A stretch of 15,663 nucleotides of DNA from UBA5794 sp965368815 (GCA_965368815.1 CBDUOH010000050.1:1-15663), one strand, 5' to 3'; shown: positions 1 to 8,082, numbered from the stretch's first letter. The notes: generated by a model not told the origin, from the letters alone. A program made the numbers and translations.

Positions 1-95
1 GCCCGACATTGTATCGACCTGGACTGGCTACGGCTCATGCGAGTATATCCGCGGGTTGGTGTTGACACCCTTGGATCACAACCGTCGCTACGTCT

Positions 96-1349
96 TCACG
101 CGTCCCGATCCGTAATGGCTTGCATGACGAATCGTGCGTCCTCATCGATTCCGTGGAGAATCCCGGATTTTCGTGAATGCAACCACGGGAAACCCAGGAA
201 GTAGATCCCTGGAATGGGCGAAACACCTCGTGTGTGCCTCGGCCGACCGCTCGCGTCCGTCACCGGTGCATGGATCCAGCTGAAGTCCGCGCTGAATCCC
301 GTGCACCAGATGATCGACCGGACGTCGGCCTGCTCGAGGTCGAGTTCCGTGATCCCGGACTCGGCGACCTCGGGTCCGGCTGGTTCGTCATCGGGATCGT
401 GTTCGACCGGCTCGGCCCTGTAACCATGTTCAGCGATCCACCCGTCGATCATGCCGGTGAACTCTGCTGAAACCTCGTCTGCGAAGGCGATGTTGTCGGC
501 AAGCGAATTGTCTGTCACGAGAACTCCGTCACGCACGTCAGCAAGGCGACCCATCAGACGAACTCCCTCGCGGGACATGGATTGGAGGCTCAAGGTGCTG
601 CCGTATCGACCCACCCCCGACACCTGCGGCTGGGCAGCAAACTGCATCGCGGGGTCCGGTAGTCCATCGACCGTGACGTCCCAGAACCCGATGTCTTCTG
701 CCCAATCCAAGATGTCGCGTTGCCGATACCTTCGGCGAACCCTTCCCACCTTGCTCGTGCAGAGGTACACGGTTCGCCCGGCAGCAACCAGATCCATACA
801 GATCTGACAGCCGGATTGTCCGGCGCCGATGACGACGACCGCCCCTGGCGGCAGACTGGCTGGCGATCGGTAGTCGGAAGTGTGGAGTTGGACGAGTGTG
901 TCCGGGAACTTCTCCCGAACGGCCGGGATCTTCGGAGTGTTCATCATTCCTGAGGCAATGACGACGTTTCGGGCCGATACGCCGTTGACGACGCCGCTCG
1001 GACCCGTGTACTCGACGAGGAAGCCATCACCGGAGATGTCGACCCTCGTCACGCTCGCTCGCTCCGTCACCGGAAGTGCCAGCTTGTCCCTGTACCGTTC
1101 AAAGTACGCGACGAGCTCGTCGCGAAGGTAGAAACCGTCGGGTTCGTCACCGTCGTAGGAGTCACCGGGTAGTCGATTCGTCCAATTCGGCGTGTTGACC
1201 GCAAACGAATCCCATCGCTGGCTCCGCCAGGACTCACCCACACGCCCACGCTCGAGAATCATGAACCGCTTGCCGGCTTCCTGGAGGTAGTAGCCGATCC
1301 CGAGGCCCGCTTGTCCGCCACCGATGACGACAGCGTCGAATTGTTGCAA
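96..1349 (-). CDS. FAD/NAD(P)-binding monooxygenase-like flavoprotein (CzcO/FMO type)
   Basis: A 417-residue two-dinucleotide-binding-domain flavoprotein. The FAD motif GGGQAG is at residues 10-15, and the second (NADPH) Rossmann motif GAGQSG is at 175-180. An F-x6-8-H-T-S-D-Y stretch near 148-160 resembles the FMO fingerprint, and WCTGF at 348-352 resembles the conserved ATG-type motif. By family it should use NAD(P)H and oxygen to oxygenate a small organic substrate in the cytosol. The substrate cannot be told from sequence, and such proteins are often labelled putative K+-transport flavoproteins. I chose the TTG start at 1349 because GAGGAGG lies nine bases upstream and the FAD motif follows at the usual distance. 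The longer frame to 1430 has no such site and adds 27 unlikely residues. The gene is divergent from the phosphohexomutase gene. Fold and cofactors are clear; the reaction is inferred. Confidence 0.85.
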   Translation of the reverse strand: MQQFDAVVIGGGQAGLGIGYYLQEAGKRFMILERGRVGESWRSQRWDSFAVNTPNWTNRLPGDSYDGDEPDGFYLRDELVAYFERYRDKLALPVTERASVTRVDISGDGFLVEYTGPSGVVNGVSARNVVIASGMMNTPKIPAVREKFPDTLVQLHTSDYRSPASLPPGAVVVIGAGQSGCQICMDLVAAGRTVYLCTSKVGRVRRRYRQRDILDWAEDIGFWDVTVDGLPDPAMQFAAQPQVSGVGRYGSTLSLQSMSREGVRLMGRLADVRDGVLVTDNSLADNIAFADEVSAEFTGMIDGWIAEHGYRAEPVEHDPDDEPAGPEVAESGITELDLEQADVRSIIWCTGFSADFSWIHAPVTDASGRPRHTRGVSPIPGIYFLGFPWLHSRKSGILHGIDEDARFVMQAITDRDA

Positions 1350-1461
1350 GAAGAAATGCCTCCTCGGGCGAGCAGTTGGTGAGTGTGACGCTAGCCGTTC
1401 TGCCAGGCACCGGCTGGGGAATCGGCGCACATCCTCACGCGGGGGAAGAACGGCGGCGAGG

Positions 1462-1474
1462 TAGCCTCAGGCAT
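1462..1474 (+). promoter_or_regulatory. Candidate leaderless -10 box of the phosphohexomutase gene
   Basis: TAGCCT (1462-1467) fits the TAnnnT -10 pattern and lies seven bases before the ATG at 1475, so transcription would begin at or next to the start codon. No convincing Shine-Dalgarno lies at normal spacing: GAGGT is 12 bases away. No clear -35 is seen. The same layout recurs at other genes in the window, which raises confidence somewhat. Confidence 0.35.
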
Positions 1475-3196
1475 ATGACCGATCTCGTTACCAGAACCCA
1501 GGAGTGGATGGACGGCGACCCCGATGCCGAAACCCGCCGAGAGCTGTCAGCGCTTCTTGCAGCGGACGATCCGACCGAGCTCGAAGCACGGATGGACGGC
1601 ACGCTCAGTTTCGGGACCGCCGGTATCAGGGGGATCGTAGAGGCTGGGTCGAACCGCATGAACCGAGCCACTGTCATTCGCACGACCGCCGGTCTTGCTG
1701 CACATCTGAAGGCCAACACGGATCCCGACCATCGACTCGTGGTGGTAGGGCGGGATGCCAGACCGTCGTCGGAGGTGTTCATGGAGGACACGATCGGTGT
1801 GCTCACCGCCGCCGGGTTCGCCGTCCGCTACTTCGCTGCTCCCACCCCGACCCCTTTGGTCGCCTATGCCGGACTGACCATGGGGGCGTGTGCATCGGTT
1901 GTCATCACTGCAAGTCACAACCCACCGGCGGACAACGGGTACAAGGTCTATGCCGCCACCGGTGTCCAGATCATCTCGCCCGCCGATGTCGAGATTGCGA
2001 ACGAGATCGCCCGGGTGGGACCGGCGAACGCCGTGCCTCGGACGGCCAGGGTGTTCGAGACGCCGATGGCCCGACCGATCGATGATGATCTGTTCGAGGA
2101 CTATCTGCGGGACGTCGCTTCGGTGCTTCCCGGTATCGCCGGTGATCGAGGTATTTCGATCGTCTACTCCGCAATGCACGGCGTCGGCGGACGGTTCGTC
2201 ACCGAAGCGCTCCGGCGGTTCGGCTTCCACAAGGTGAATCCGGTTGCGCGACAATTCGCCCCCGATGGCACGTTCCCGACTGTTTCCTTCCCGAACCCCG
2301 AAGAACCGGGTGCCCTCGATCTCGCCCACGAGCTGGCGGCCGCGATCGATGCCGATCTCGTGCTTGCCAATGATCCGGACACCGATCGCCTCGCGGCATC
2401 GGTTCCCGACCCCGGCGGAGTCTGGCGACCGCTGAGCGGAAACCAGATCGGCTGTTTGCTCGCCGAGTTCCTCCTCGAGCATCGGGACGGCGTCGATGGC
2501 GGGTTCGTCGTGAATTCGGTGGTTTCGTCACCATTGCTCGGCAGGATCGCGGCAAGGCATGGTGTCGAGTACGCCCAATCGCTCACGGGGTTCAAGTGGA
2601 TCTGGAACGCTGCGCTCGATCTGGCGGACAAGGGCGGAGGGTCTCTGGTGCTCGGATATGAAGAGGCACTGGGCTACTCGGTCGGGTCGACGGTTCGGGA
2701 CAAGGACGGCATATCGGCGGCTGTGGCGTTCGGAGTCATGGCAGCGGTCGCCGCTGCGCGGGGACGGACGGTTCTTGATCTCATCGGCGATCTGTATCGC
2801 ACGTACGGCGTGTGGGTATCGACCCAGGTGTCGATCCGTATCGACACATCCGAGGGTCCTGCCCAGATAGCGGCGGCGATGGAGAAGCTCAGATCGAATC
2901 CACCACAGGAATTGTCGGGGAATGAGGTGGTCTCCGTCACCGACTTCCTCGAGGGAGTCGAGGAGCGTCCTCGCTACATGGGGTCCACCAATCTGATCCA
3001 ACTGGATCTCGGAGAGCGTGGACGAGTGCTTGCACGCCCCAGCGGCACCGAACCGAAGCTCAAGATCTACGTCGATCTCACCGGATCGTTCCCCGAGTCG
3101 GGCGACTGGCTCGGGGCAGAGGCCGATCTTGTCGATGAAGCGAATGCTGTCGGGAACGAGCTGGCGGCCTGGCTCCGGCAGGCCGTGGGGGTCTGA
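1475..3196 (+). CDS. Phosphoglucomutase/phosphomannomutase (alpha-D-phosphohexomutase)
   Basis: A cytosolic 573-residue enzyme of the alpha-D-phosphohexomutase superfamily, which interconverts hexose 1- and 6-phosphates through a phosphoserine. All four signature loops are present: catalytic TASHNP at residues 145-150 with Ser147, the Mg2+ loop DPDTDR at 300-305, the sugar loop GYEEALGY at 394-401, and the phosphate-binding loop RPSGTEPK at 521-528. Length and the GYEEALGY form resemble the PGM2-like branch (about 550-580 residues) rather than the roughly 450-residue GlmM or ManB type. Glucose versus mannose preference cannot be decided here. Start: ATG at 1475 gives a normal N-terminus, and upstream in-frame codons add unrelated residues. 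The PEP carboxykinase gene follows 85 bases later on the same strand, so a shared role in gluconeogenic sugar-phosphate supply is plausible, although that gene has its own candidate promoter. Confidence 0.92.
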   Translation: MTDLVTRTQEWMDGDPDAETRRELSALLAADDPTELEARMDGTLSFGTAGIRGIVEAGSNRMNRATVIRTTAGLAAHLKANTDPDHRLVVVGRDARPSSEVFMEDTIGVLTAAGFAVRYFAAPTPTPLVAYAGLTMGACASVVITASHNPPADNGYKVYAATGVQIISPADVEIANEIARVGPANAVPRTARVFETPMARPIDDDLFEDYLRDVASVLPGIAGDRGISIVYSAMHGVGGRFVTEALRRFGFHKVNPVARQFAPDGTFPTVSFPNPEEPGALDLAHELAAAIDADLVLANDPDTDRLAASVPDPGGVWRPLSGNQIGCLLAEFLLEHRDGVDGGFVVNSVVSSPLLGRIAARHGVEYAQSLTGFKWIWNAALDLADKGGGSLVLGYEEALGYSVGSTVRDKDGISAAVAFGVMAAVAAARGRTVLDLIGDLYRTYGVWVSTQVSIRIDTSEGPAQIAAAMEKLRSNPPQELSGNEVVSVTDFLEGVEERPRYMGSTNLIQLDLGERGRVLARPSGTEPKLKIYVDLTGSFPESGDWLGAEADLVDEANAVGNELAAWLRQAVGV

Positions 3197-3242
3197 TGCC
3201 GCTGAGATGTCCACTCATGAGGTAAGCAACAGCCGACTGCTT

Positions 3243-3272
3243 TAGGCTGGGGTTCAGCAATCATCTAGGAGG
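3243..3272 (+). promoter_or_regulatory. Candidate -10 box and strong RBS of the PEP carboxykinase gene
   Basis: TAGGCT (3243-3248) fits the TAnnnT -10 pattern and would give a leader of about 27 bases. TAGGAGG (3266-3272) is a near-perfect Shine-Dalgarno nine bases before the ATG at 3282. I see no convincing -35. The RBS is well supported; the -10 is tentative. Confidence 0.45.
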
Positions 3273-3281
3273 AAGACATAC

Positions 3282-4808
3282 ATGGGATTTGATCTCCCAT
3301 CTGCCGCATCCGTGTCGGCCAACCCGACCCAGGAACAGATGCGTGCGTGGGTCGAGCAGTACATGACCAACATCACGGTCACCGAGTTCGACAACATCAA
3401 CTACAAGGCGGACGTCAAAGCCAGACTTGCAGGCTCGACCTTCTTCATCACCGAGGTCGAGAACCACAAGAACCGCATGCCACGCAGCGAGTATGAAGAG
3501 TGGGCTGCAGCGCAGGACGCGTACATCGCCGACAAGGACATGATTCTCATCGAGGGCTACATCGGCCCCGACCCGGCATTCCGCACTGGTTGCCGGATGT
3601 ACATCGAACGCACGCAGGCCAACATCGCTGCGATGCAGCAGCAGCTCTACTTCCCGAAGGATGATGCGTGGACACCGGATTTCACGGTGATCTACACGCC
3701 AGGTCTCAAGGCACCGGGCAAACCGGACGACCGCCTGATCCTTGTGGACCATGAAGCCTATGTGACACGGGTGCTTGGTTCCGACTACTTCGGCGAGTCG
3801 AAAATGGGTGGTTTGCGGATGTGGAACCACCTGGTCTACGAGCAGGGTGGTCTGGCGCTGCACTCCGGACTCAAGACGTTCCCCGATGTCGACGGTGAAG
3901 AGAAGGTTGCACTCATGCTCGGACTGTCGGGTACGGGGAAGACCACCACCACGTTCCGGGACCAGCTCGGTTCGATGCCGGTCCAGGATGATTTCAATGC
4001 GCTCTTTCCCGGTGGGAAGGTGTTCGCATCGGAGAACGGGTGCTTTGCCAAGACGTTCGGTCTTGACCCTGATGACGAGCCGACGATCTACGGTGGAACC
4101 ACCCGCCCGGACGCGTGGTTGGAGAACACCTGGGTGTCACCAGAAGGCAAGGTCGACTTCTTCAACGACTCGGACACGAAGAACGGTCGTTCCACGTTCC
4201 CACTCGAGAACATTCGCCATCGTGCTCCGAGCGATCTGCCTCCGGCGAACTACATCCTGTTGCTCAACCGCAACGAAACGATTATTCCTGCGATCGCGAA
4301 ACTCAAGCGCGAGCAGGCCGCGGCATACTTCATGCTCGGCGAGACGATCGGTACGAGCGCCGGGGGGAAGGCCGAAGCCGGCAAGAGCCTGCGGGTGCCA
4401 GGCACAAACCCGTTCTTCTTCGACAACGACGCGTTGATGGGGAACCGCTTTCTCGAACTCCTCGAAACGATGCCTGATCTCGAGGTGTACCTGCTCAACA
4501 CCGGTCGTGTCGGGGGTCCTGAGGGGGATGACCGATCGAAGAAGGTCAAGATCCGTCACTCCAGCGGTGTCATCACCGGGTTCGTCACTGGTGCGATCGA
4601 ATGGGAGGAGGATCCTGACTTCGGCTACTACGTGGCAGCGAACCTTGACGGTTTCGACGACCCGGATCTGCTCCAGCCGCGAACGATGTATGCCGCGCAA
4701 GGTCGGTCCGACGAGTACGCCGAGCTCGTCGCCAAGCTGAAGGCTGAGCGGACTGACTACATGACCACGTTCCCCGGGTTGGATCCATCGATCATCAGCG
4801 CGTTGTGA
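3282..4808 (+). CDS. pckA: Phosphoenolpyruvate carboxykinase (ATP), divergent form
   Basis: A 508-residue enzyme predicted to convert oxaloacetate and ATP to PEP, CO2 and ADP, the entry step of gluconeogenesis (EC 4.1.1.49). The P-loop GLSGTGKT is at residues 214-221. The kinase-2 aspartates are at 236-237. Lys174 (in GESK) and His194 (in LALHSG) match the Mn2+ ligands of the family, and Arg303 lies in a GRSTFP context like the family's catalytic arginine. The substrate loop is altered: the usual TGRSPKDK is replaced by NRMPRSEY, which still keeps an arginine at residue 65. The segment near 423-436 that usually carries the RISIK-TRA nucleotide contacts is also divergent. ATG 3282 has a strong RBS. 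Most cultured actinobacteria use the unrelated GTP enzyme, so this type is a useful lineage hint. Confidence in the fold is high and in the exact reaction slightly lower. Confidence 0.87.
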   Translation: MGFDLPSAASVSANPTQEQMRAWVEQYMTNITVTEFDNINYKADVKARLAGSTFFITEVENHKNRMPRSEYEEWAAAQDAYIADKDMILIEGYIGPDPAFRTGCRMYIERTQANIAAMQQQLYFPKDDAWTPDFTVIYTPGLKAPGKPDDRLILVDHEAYVTRVLGSDYFGESKMGGLRMWNHLVYEQGGLALHSGLKTFPDVDGEEKVALMLGLSGTGKTTTTFRDQLGSMPVQDDFNALFPGGKVFASENGCFAKTFGLDPDDEPTIYGGTTRPDAWLENTWVSPEGKVDFFNDSDTKNGRSTFPLENIRHRAPSDLPPANYILLLNRNETIIPAIAKLKREQAAAYFMLGETIGTSAGGKAEAGKSLRVPGTNPFFFDNDALMGNRFLELLETMPDLEVYLLNTGRVGGPEGDDRSKKVKIRHSSGVITGFVTGAIEWEEDPDFGYYVAANLDGFDDPDLLQPRTMYAAQGRSDEYAELVAKLKAERTDYMTTFPGLDPSIISAL

Positions 4809-4813
4809 CCGAG

Positions 4814-4841
4814 TTGACAAGTCGGGGGAAACAGCCACACT
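4814..4841 (+). promoter_or_regulatory. Candidate promoter of the DivIVA-like gene
   Basis: A perfect TTGACA (4814-4819) starts five bases after the PEP carboxykinase stop codon. CACACT (4836-4841) follows after 16 bases and matches the A and final T of the -10 consensus. Transcription would begin near 4848, giving a leader of about 114 bases. The -10 is weak, so this rests mainly on the -35 and its placement. Confidence 0.4.
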
Positions 4842-4861
4842 TGGCACGCGGTGGGGACTGG

Positions 4862-4926
4862 GTCGCTCGGCCCGTCATACGGGCCGGAACACCGTATCCA
4901 TAAAGGGATACGCCGAAGCAGCCGAC
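4862..4926 (+). promoter_or_regulatory. Candidate structured RNA leader: three-way junction
   Basis: Between the candidate promoter and the DivIVA-like start codon the transcript can form three helices. P2 is a perfect 8-bp stem (CGGCCCGT 4868-4875 with ACGGGCCG 4879-4886) closed by a three-base CAT loop. P3 is a perfect 7-bp stem (CGTATCC 4893-4899 with GGATACG 4906-4912) with a six-base ATAAAG loop. P1 closes both: GTCGCT at 4862-4867 pairs with AGCCGAC at 4920-4926 with one bulged C, and P2 begins directly next to it. I do not recognise a known riboswitch consensus. No U-tract follows either hairpin, so a simple terminator of the upstream gene is unlikely. Folding is by eye only. Confidence 0.4.
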
Positions 4927-4935
4927 AACAGATTG

Positions 4936-4956
4936 ATACTTCCAACCACAAGGTAT
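4936..4956 (+). promoter_or_regulatory. Hairpin covering the Shine-Dalgarno of the DivIVA-like gene
   Basis: ATACTT (4936-4941) can pair with AGGTAT (4951-4956), including one G-U pair, around a nine-base loop. The 3' arm contains most of AAGGT (4950-4954), the only SD-like sequence at proper distance (seven bases) from the GTG start at 4962. The site could therefore be masked in the folded leader. The stem is weak and translational control is inference. Confidence 0.3.
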
Positions 4957-4961
4957 TTGAC

Positions 4962-7433
4962 GTGCCGATCCATCCAGATCTTCCCGATGAACTCGAACCA
5001 AGAGACTTCTCCATGCGTCGGAGAGGTTTCGACACGGACGAGGTGCGCGCCTATCTCCTCAAAGTCGATGCCCAGTACCGCGAAATGGCACTGCGGGCCC
5101 AGGATGCGAAGGTAAGGCTCGAGCAGGCTGAGTACGAACTCTCAAAGCTCAAAGCCGAGCAGACCCAGACGGTTGATTCCGCCATTGCATCGGTGCTCGA
5201 GGCGAAGGACCGGATTCTGGATCGGGCACGCAAGCAGGCTGCACAGATCGAGGATGAGGCACGACAGAACGCAGTGCTGATCGCTGGTGGCGAGAGCGCC
5301 GCGATCGAGGTGTTGGGTGAGGCACGCATCGAAGCCGCCGAGATCATCCGTGACGCTGAACGAAAAGCCGCCGACGCGGCAGCCGCCAGCGCCAAGGATC
5401 GTGCGGAGATCGAGGCCCTGACAGCCGAACGTGATCGCCTCGTGATGGAGCTCGACCAGCTGCATGCGGCGAACGACGGCACTGGGGATCCGGTTGCGGT
5501 CGTTGAAGCCCAAGCACGCGCTGACGAGATCATCGCTTCCGCCGAGGCCGCTGCCGCCACCATCAGTGAACGTCTGCATCGTGAGCTCGCAGCTTCGACC
5601 ACATCGGTCACGGAAGCCGAAGAACAGGCTGCTGCCATCATCGCCGAGGCCGAGGAGAAGGCACAAGCTCTCATTGAACTCGCCGAAGAGTCGAGCGCAT
5701 CCATGACCGCCGCGAATACCCAGGATGCGGAACTCGCAGCTGCGAGTCGGGCAGAGATCGACGAGCTCAATGCAACCCTCGAATCCCTCCGCGAGGAGGC
5801 AGAGGCCACGCGACGTGCCGTGGAGACCTCCCGCAATGAACTGGAGTCCATCCAGGAAGTGACTGAGGCATCAAAGGCCGAAGCCGAGTCGATGCTGGTG
5901 GAGGCCGAGAAGCAGCAAGCCGAAGCGGCCAAGCTGCTGGCCGAAGCCCACAAGGCCGAGGAAGAACGACTCGCGGCTCTGGAAGAGAAGCAGGCCAAGC
6001 TCGACACGTTGAGCGCCATGGCGGCACAAGCTGAGGATGAGGCTGCCGAAGCCCTGACTTCAGCGCGAGAGAACGCTGAGGCGCTCCGACAGGAAGCCCA
6101 GGAGTTCCGCGAAGAGGCGAAGTCCAAGAGAGACGAAGCTTCCGCGATGCTTGCTGAGGCCGAAGCGTCCAAGAAACAGGCCGAAGCCCTCCTTGCAGAG
6201 GCGAACGCTGCCGTGGCGAATCAGGACGAGGCGCTTGTCACCTCGAAGACCGAACTCGAAGCCGCGGTCGCCGACCTCGAAGCCCGGATGGGTGAACGAA
6301 GTGCTGAGATCCAGGAAGCAGAAGCCCTGGTGGAGCGGCTCAAGGCAGAGGCTGCGGACACTCAAGCAGCGATCGCTCAGGAGCGCGAGGCGGTCGACGC
6401 CGCCAAAGCAGCTGCGGCCAACGAGCTCCAGGAGCTGCGCAACGAGATGAATGAGCTCCGGGCCACAGCCACGGCCGAGATCGAAGCGATGGAGATCCAG
6501 ATCACCCAGCGCGCCGAGCTCGACGATGGCGAGATCGTCGCCGCGAAGGAGGAGGCTGCCACCATCGTTGCACGAGCCGAAGAGACCGCAGCCGAATTGA
6601 TCGAGGACGCCACGGAACGAGCGGCTCAGGTGCTCGCCGACGCCGAGAGCGCAGCACCGACCATCGAGGCCGGAGTCGGTGGCGACGAAACCCTCGAGGC
6701 TGCCAAGGCCGAAGCCGAGGCGCTGTTGTCGAGCGCGCGTTCCGAAGCCGATGAGATCAAAGCCAAAGCGATGCAGACGCTTCGAGAAATCGAGGCAATG
6801 AAGGTCGACGATTCGCCCGATGACAGTGCTTCCACTGGGCGCGACCCCGACGACGAGGCGGCGTTCGCCGAACGGCTGATTGCGCTTGAGAACCGTGAGT
6901 TCGCAATCTCGGCGCGCGAACATGCACTTGAAATCAGGGAACAGGAGCTGGCGTCGTCCCGGCAGGCAGTGACCGACTCATCCGAAGTCGAGAAGGCTGA
7001 AGCGCCGAGCGCAGATGTCTATGCCATTCCTGTGGCCAGGGTTCCAGCCCACGATGCGGTGGCAAACGGCTCCAACGGTCACACCGCGCCGGAGGAGGAC
7101 TCCATCGAATCCATCAGGCGTGAGGCTCTTGCCGCTCTGCAGGCTGCACAGGCGGACGGTTGGGAGGAGCCACGGGCTGCTGAGATCCCACAGGAGGCGT
7201 TCGCCTCCGCGACGATTGAGCGTCCGTCGATGGACTATTCACCATCAGTCCCACGCAAGGCTCCTGAACCCGATGTGGAGGCCGGCGTTGAGGCTGACGG
7301 CGAAGAGGCCGATGCCGAGGTCGAGAGCCGGTACAGCCGGAACTCTGCGAAGTTGCCACGGTTGGGGATCGACCCGAGTACCGCGTCGAGCAGTATCGCC
7401 AACCTCCGCAAGCAGATGAAAACAGACGAGTAG
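4962..7433 (+). CDS. DivIVA-domain, very long coiled-coil protein (polar scaffold candidate)
   Basis: An 823-residue protein. Residues 9-40 match the DivIVA N-terminal membrane-curvature domain, including a DFSMRRRGFDTDEVRAYL core. From about 41 to 615 it is almost uninterrupted Ala/Glu/Lys/Arg-rich helix with heptad and hendecad-like patterns such as AEAEEKAQALIELAEE, so a long parallel coiled-coil rod is expected. A short second helical segment spans about 630-665. An acidic, Pro/Ser-rich disordered tail follows and ends in a distinctive RNSAKLPRLGID segment near 795. No membrane segment or signal peptide is seen. DivIVA proteins organise pole or septum growth in actinobacteria, and this one is far longer than classical DivIVA (about 160-400 residues), closer to polarisome scaffolds such as Scy, though I cannot call orthology. 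GTG 4962 is chosen because AAGGT precedes it and the domain starts directly after; a GTG at 4851 would run through the structured leader. Confidence 0.8.
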   Translation: MPIHPDLPDELEPRDFSMRRRGFDTDEVRAYLLKVDAQYREMALRAQDAKVRLEQAEYELSKLKAEQTQTVDSAIASVLEAKDRILDRARKQAAQIEDEARQNAVLIAGGESAAIEVLGEARIEAAEIIRDAERKAADAAAASAKDRAEIEALTAERDRLVMELDQLHAANDGTGDPVAVVEAQARADEIIASAEAAAATISERLHRELAASTTSVTEAEEQAAAIIAEAEEKAQALIELAEESSASMTAANTQDAELAAASRAEIDELNATLESLREEAEATRRAVETSRNELESIQEVTEASKAEAESMLVEAEKQQAEAAKLLAEAHKAEEERLAALEEKQAKLDTLSAMAAQAEDEAAEALTSARENAEALRQEAQEFREEAKSKRDEASAMLAEAEASKKQAEALLAEANAAVANQDEALVTSKTELEAAVADLEARMGERSAEIQEAEALVERLKAEAADTQAAIAQEREAVDAAKAAAANELQELRNEMNELRATATAEIEAMEIQITQRAELDDGEIVAAKEEAATIVARAEETAAELIEDATERAAQVLADAESAAPTIEAGVGGDETLEAAKAEAEALLSSARSEADEIKAKAMQTLREIEAMKVDDSPDDSASTGRDPDDEAAFAERLIALENREFAISAREHALEIREQELASSRQAVTDSSEVEKAEAPSADVYAIPVARVPAHDAVANGSNGHTAPEEDSIESIRREALAALQAAQADGWEEPRAAEIPQEAFASATIERPSMDYSPSVPRKAPEPDVEAGVEADGEEADAEVESRYSRNSAKLPRLGIDPSTASSSIANLRKQMKTDE

Positions 7434-7437
7434 CGGC

Positions 7438-8082
7438 TCAACCAGCCAGTATGTCGGCCAGATCCTGTGCGATGACTTCGGGTTGAACCCCGAAGGTCCA
7501 CACGGCTCTGATCGTTCCCTCGTCGTCGACGGCATACAGATACGGCGTATGGAACGCTGAGGTCCGACCGTTCGGTAGATGCACGACCCCGTAGTCGGCT
7601 CCGAAAGCGTCACCCGCCACCCTGAGAGCCGCCTCGTCCTCCGTCCGAAGTGCGTGGGCATCCGGGATGAAGTACTGGACGTAATCGGTGATGGTCGCAT
7701 CGGTGTCCCTGCCGGGATCGACCGTCACCATGGCCACCTCGACGCGACCAGCGTCGTCGCCGAGCTCTGCCATTGCACGGCGCAGGTCCGCCATGGTGGT
7801 CGGGCAGACGTCAGGGCACGACGTGTACCCGAAGTACACGGTCAGGACGTGGCCGGTAGGAGGGATCATGAAGAACGGGTCACCGTCATTGGACGCATCG
7901 GGCAACGAGATGTCGGCGACTGAGTTGCCGACCTGGGTTGGTTGGGCTGCAGCGGTCGTCGAGGTTTGTGCAGGCACCGTGGCCGTGGTTGTCTCGACGG
8001 GGCCGCCACCGGCCTCCGAGCACGCTGCGCACATCAGAGCTGCGGCGAACCCGACGGCGATGGTCATGCCGAGGGTACGCAC
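7438..8082 (-). CDS. SCO1/SenC family copper lipoprotein (copy A)
   Basis: A 214-residue thioredoxin-fold copper protein. The N-terminus has a hydrophobic stretch ending in a lipobox-like CAAC (Cys21), followed by a Thr/Ala/Pro-rich linker, so it is probably anchored outside the cytoplasmic membrane. The copper site is complete: CPDVC gives Cys89 and Cys93, and His178 lies in an FHTPYLY context. SCO proteins assemble or reduce the CuA site of cytochrome c oxidase subunit II. The GTG start at 8082 lies one base after the stop of the PCuAC gene, implying translational coupling in one transcript. An internal ATG at 8067 is the alternative and would shorten the signal sequence. The 3' end faces the DivIVA-like gene with only four bases between the two stop codons. 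It has a close paralogue at 9589-10230. Confidence 0.9.
   Translation of the reverse strand: MRTLGMTIAVGFAAALMCAACSEAGGGPVETTTATVPAQTSTTAAAQPTQVGNSVADISLPDASNDGDPFFMIPPTGHVLTVYFGYTSCPDVCPTTMADLRRAMAELGDDAGRVEVAMVTVDPGRDTDATITDYVQYFIPDAHALRTEDEAALRVAGDAFGADYGVVHLPNGRTSAFHTPYLYAVDDEGTIRAVWTFGVQPEVIAQDLADILAG

Noticed and set aside
1547..2482. 311-residue minus-strand frame inside the phosphohexomutase gene
   Set aside because: Shadow frame; all four phosphohexomutase loops lie on the plus strand and the antisense product has no motif.
4137..4847. 236-residue minus-strand frame antisense to pckA
   Set aside because: Shadow frame extending into the promoter region of the next gene; no RBS or family resemblance.
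4868..4886. Intrinsic terminator of pckA
   Set aside because: The stem is strong but there is no following T-tract, and it lies downstream of a TTGACA promoter within a larger foldable leader.
4851..4961. Upstream GTG start for the DivIVA-like protein, adding 37 residues
   Set aside because: The added residues have no relation to DivIVA N-termini, no RBS precedes it, and the same bases form perfect RNA stems.
5051..6172. 373-residue open frame antisense to the coiled-coil gene, rich in Ser and Ala
   Set aside because: It mirrors the Ala/Glu-rich codons of the DivIVA-like gene; no motif, no RBS, and the plus-strand protein has a recognised domain.
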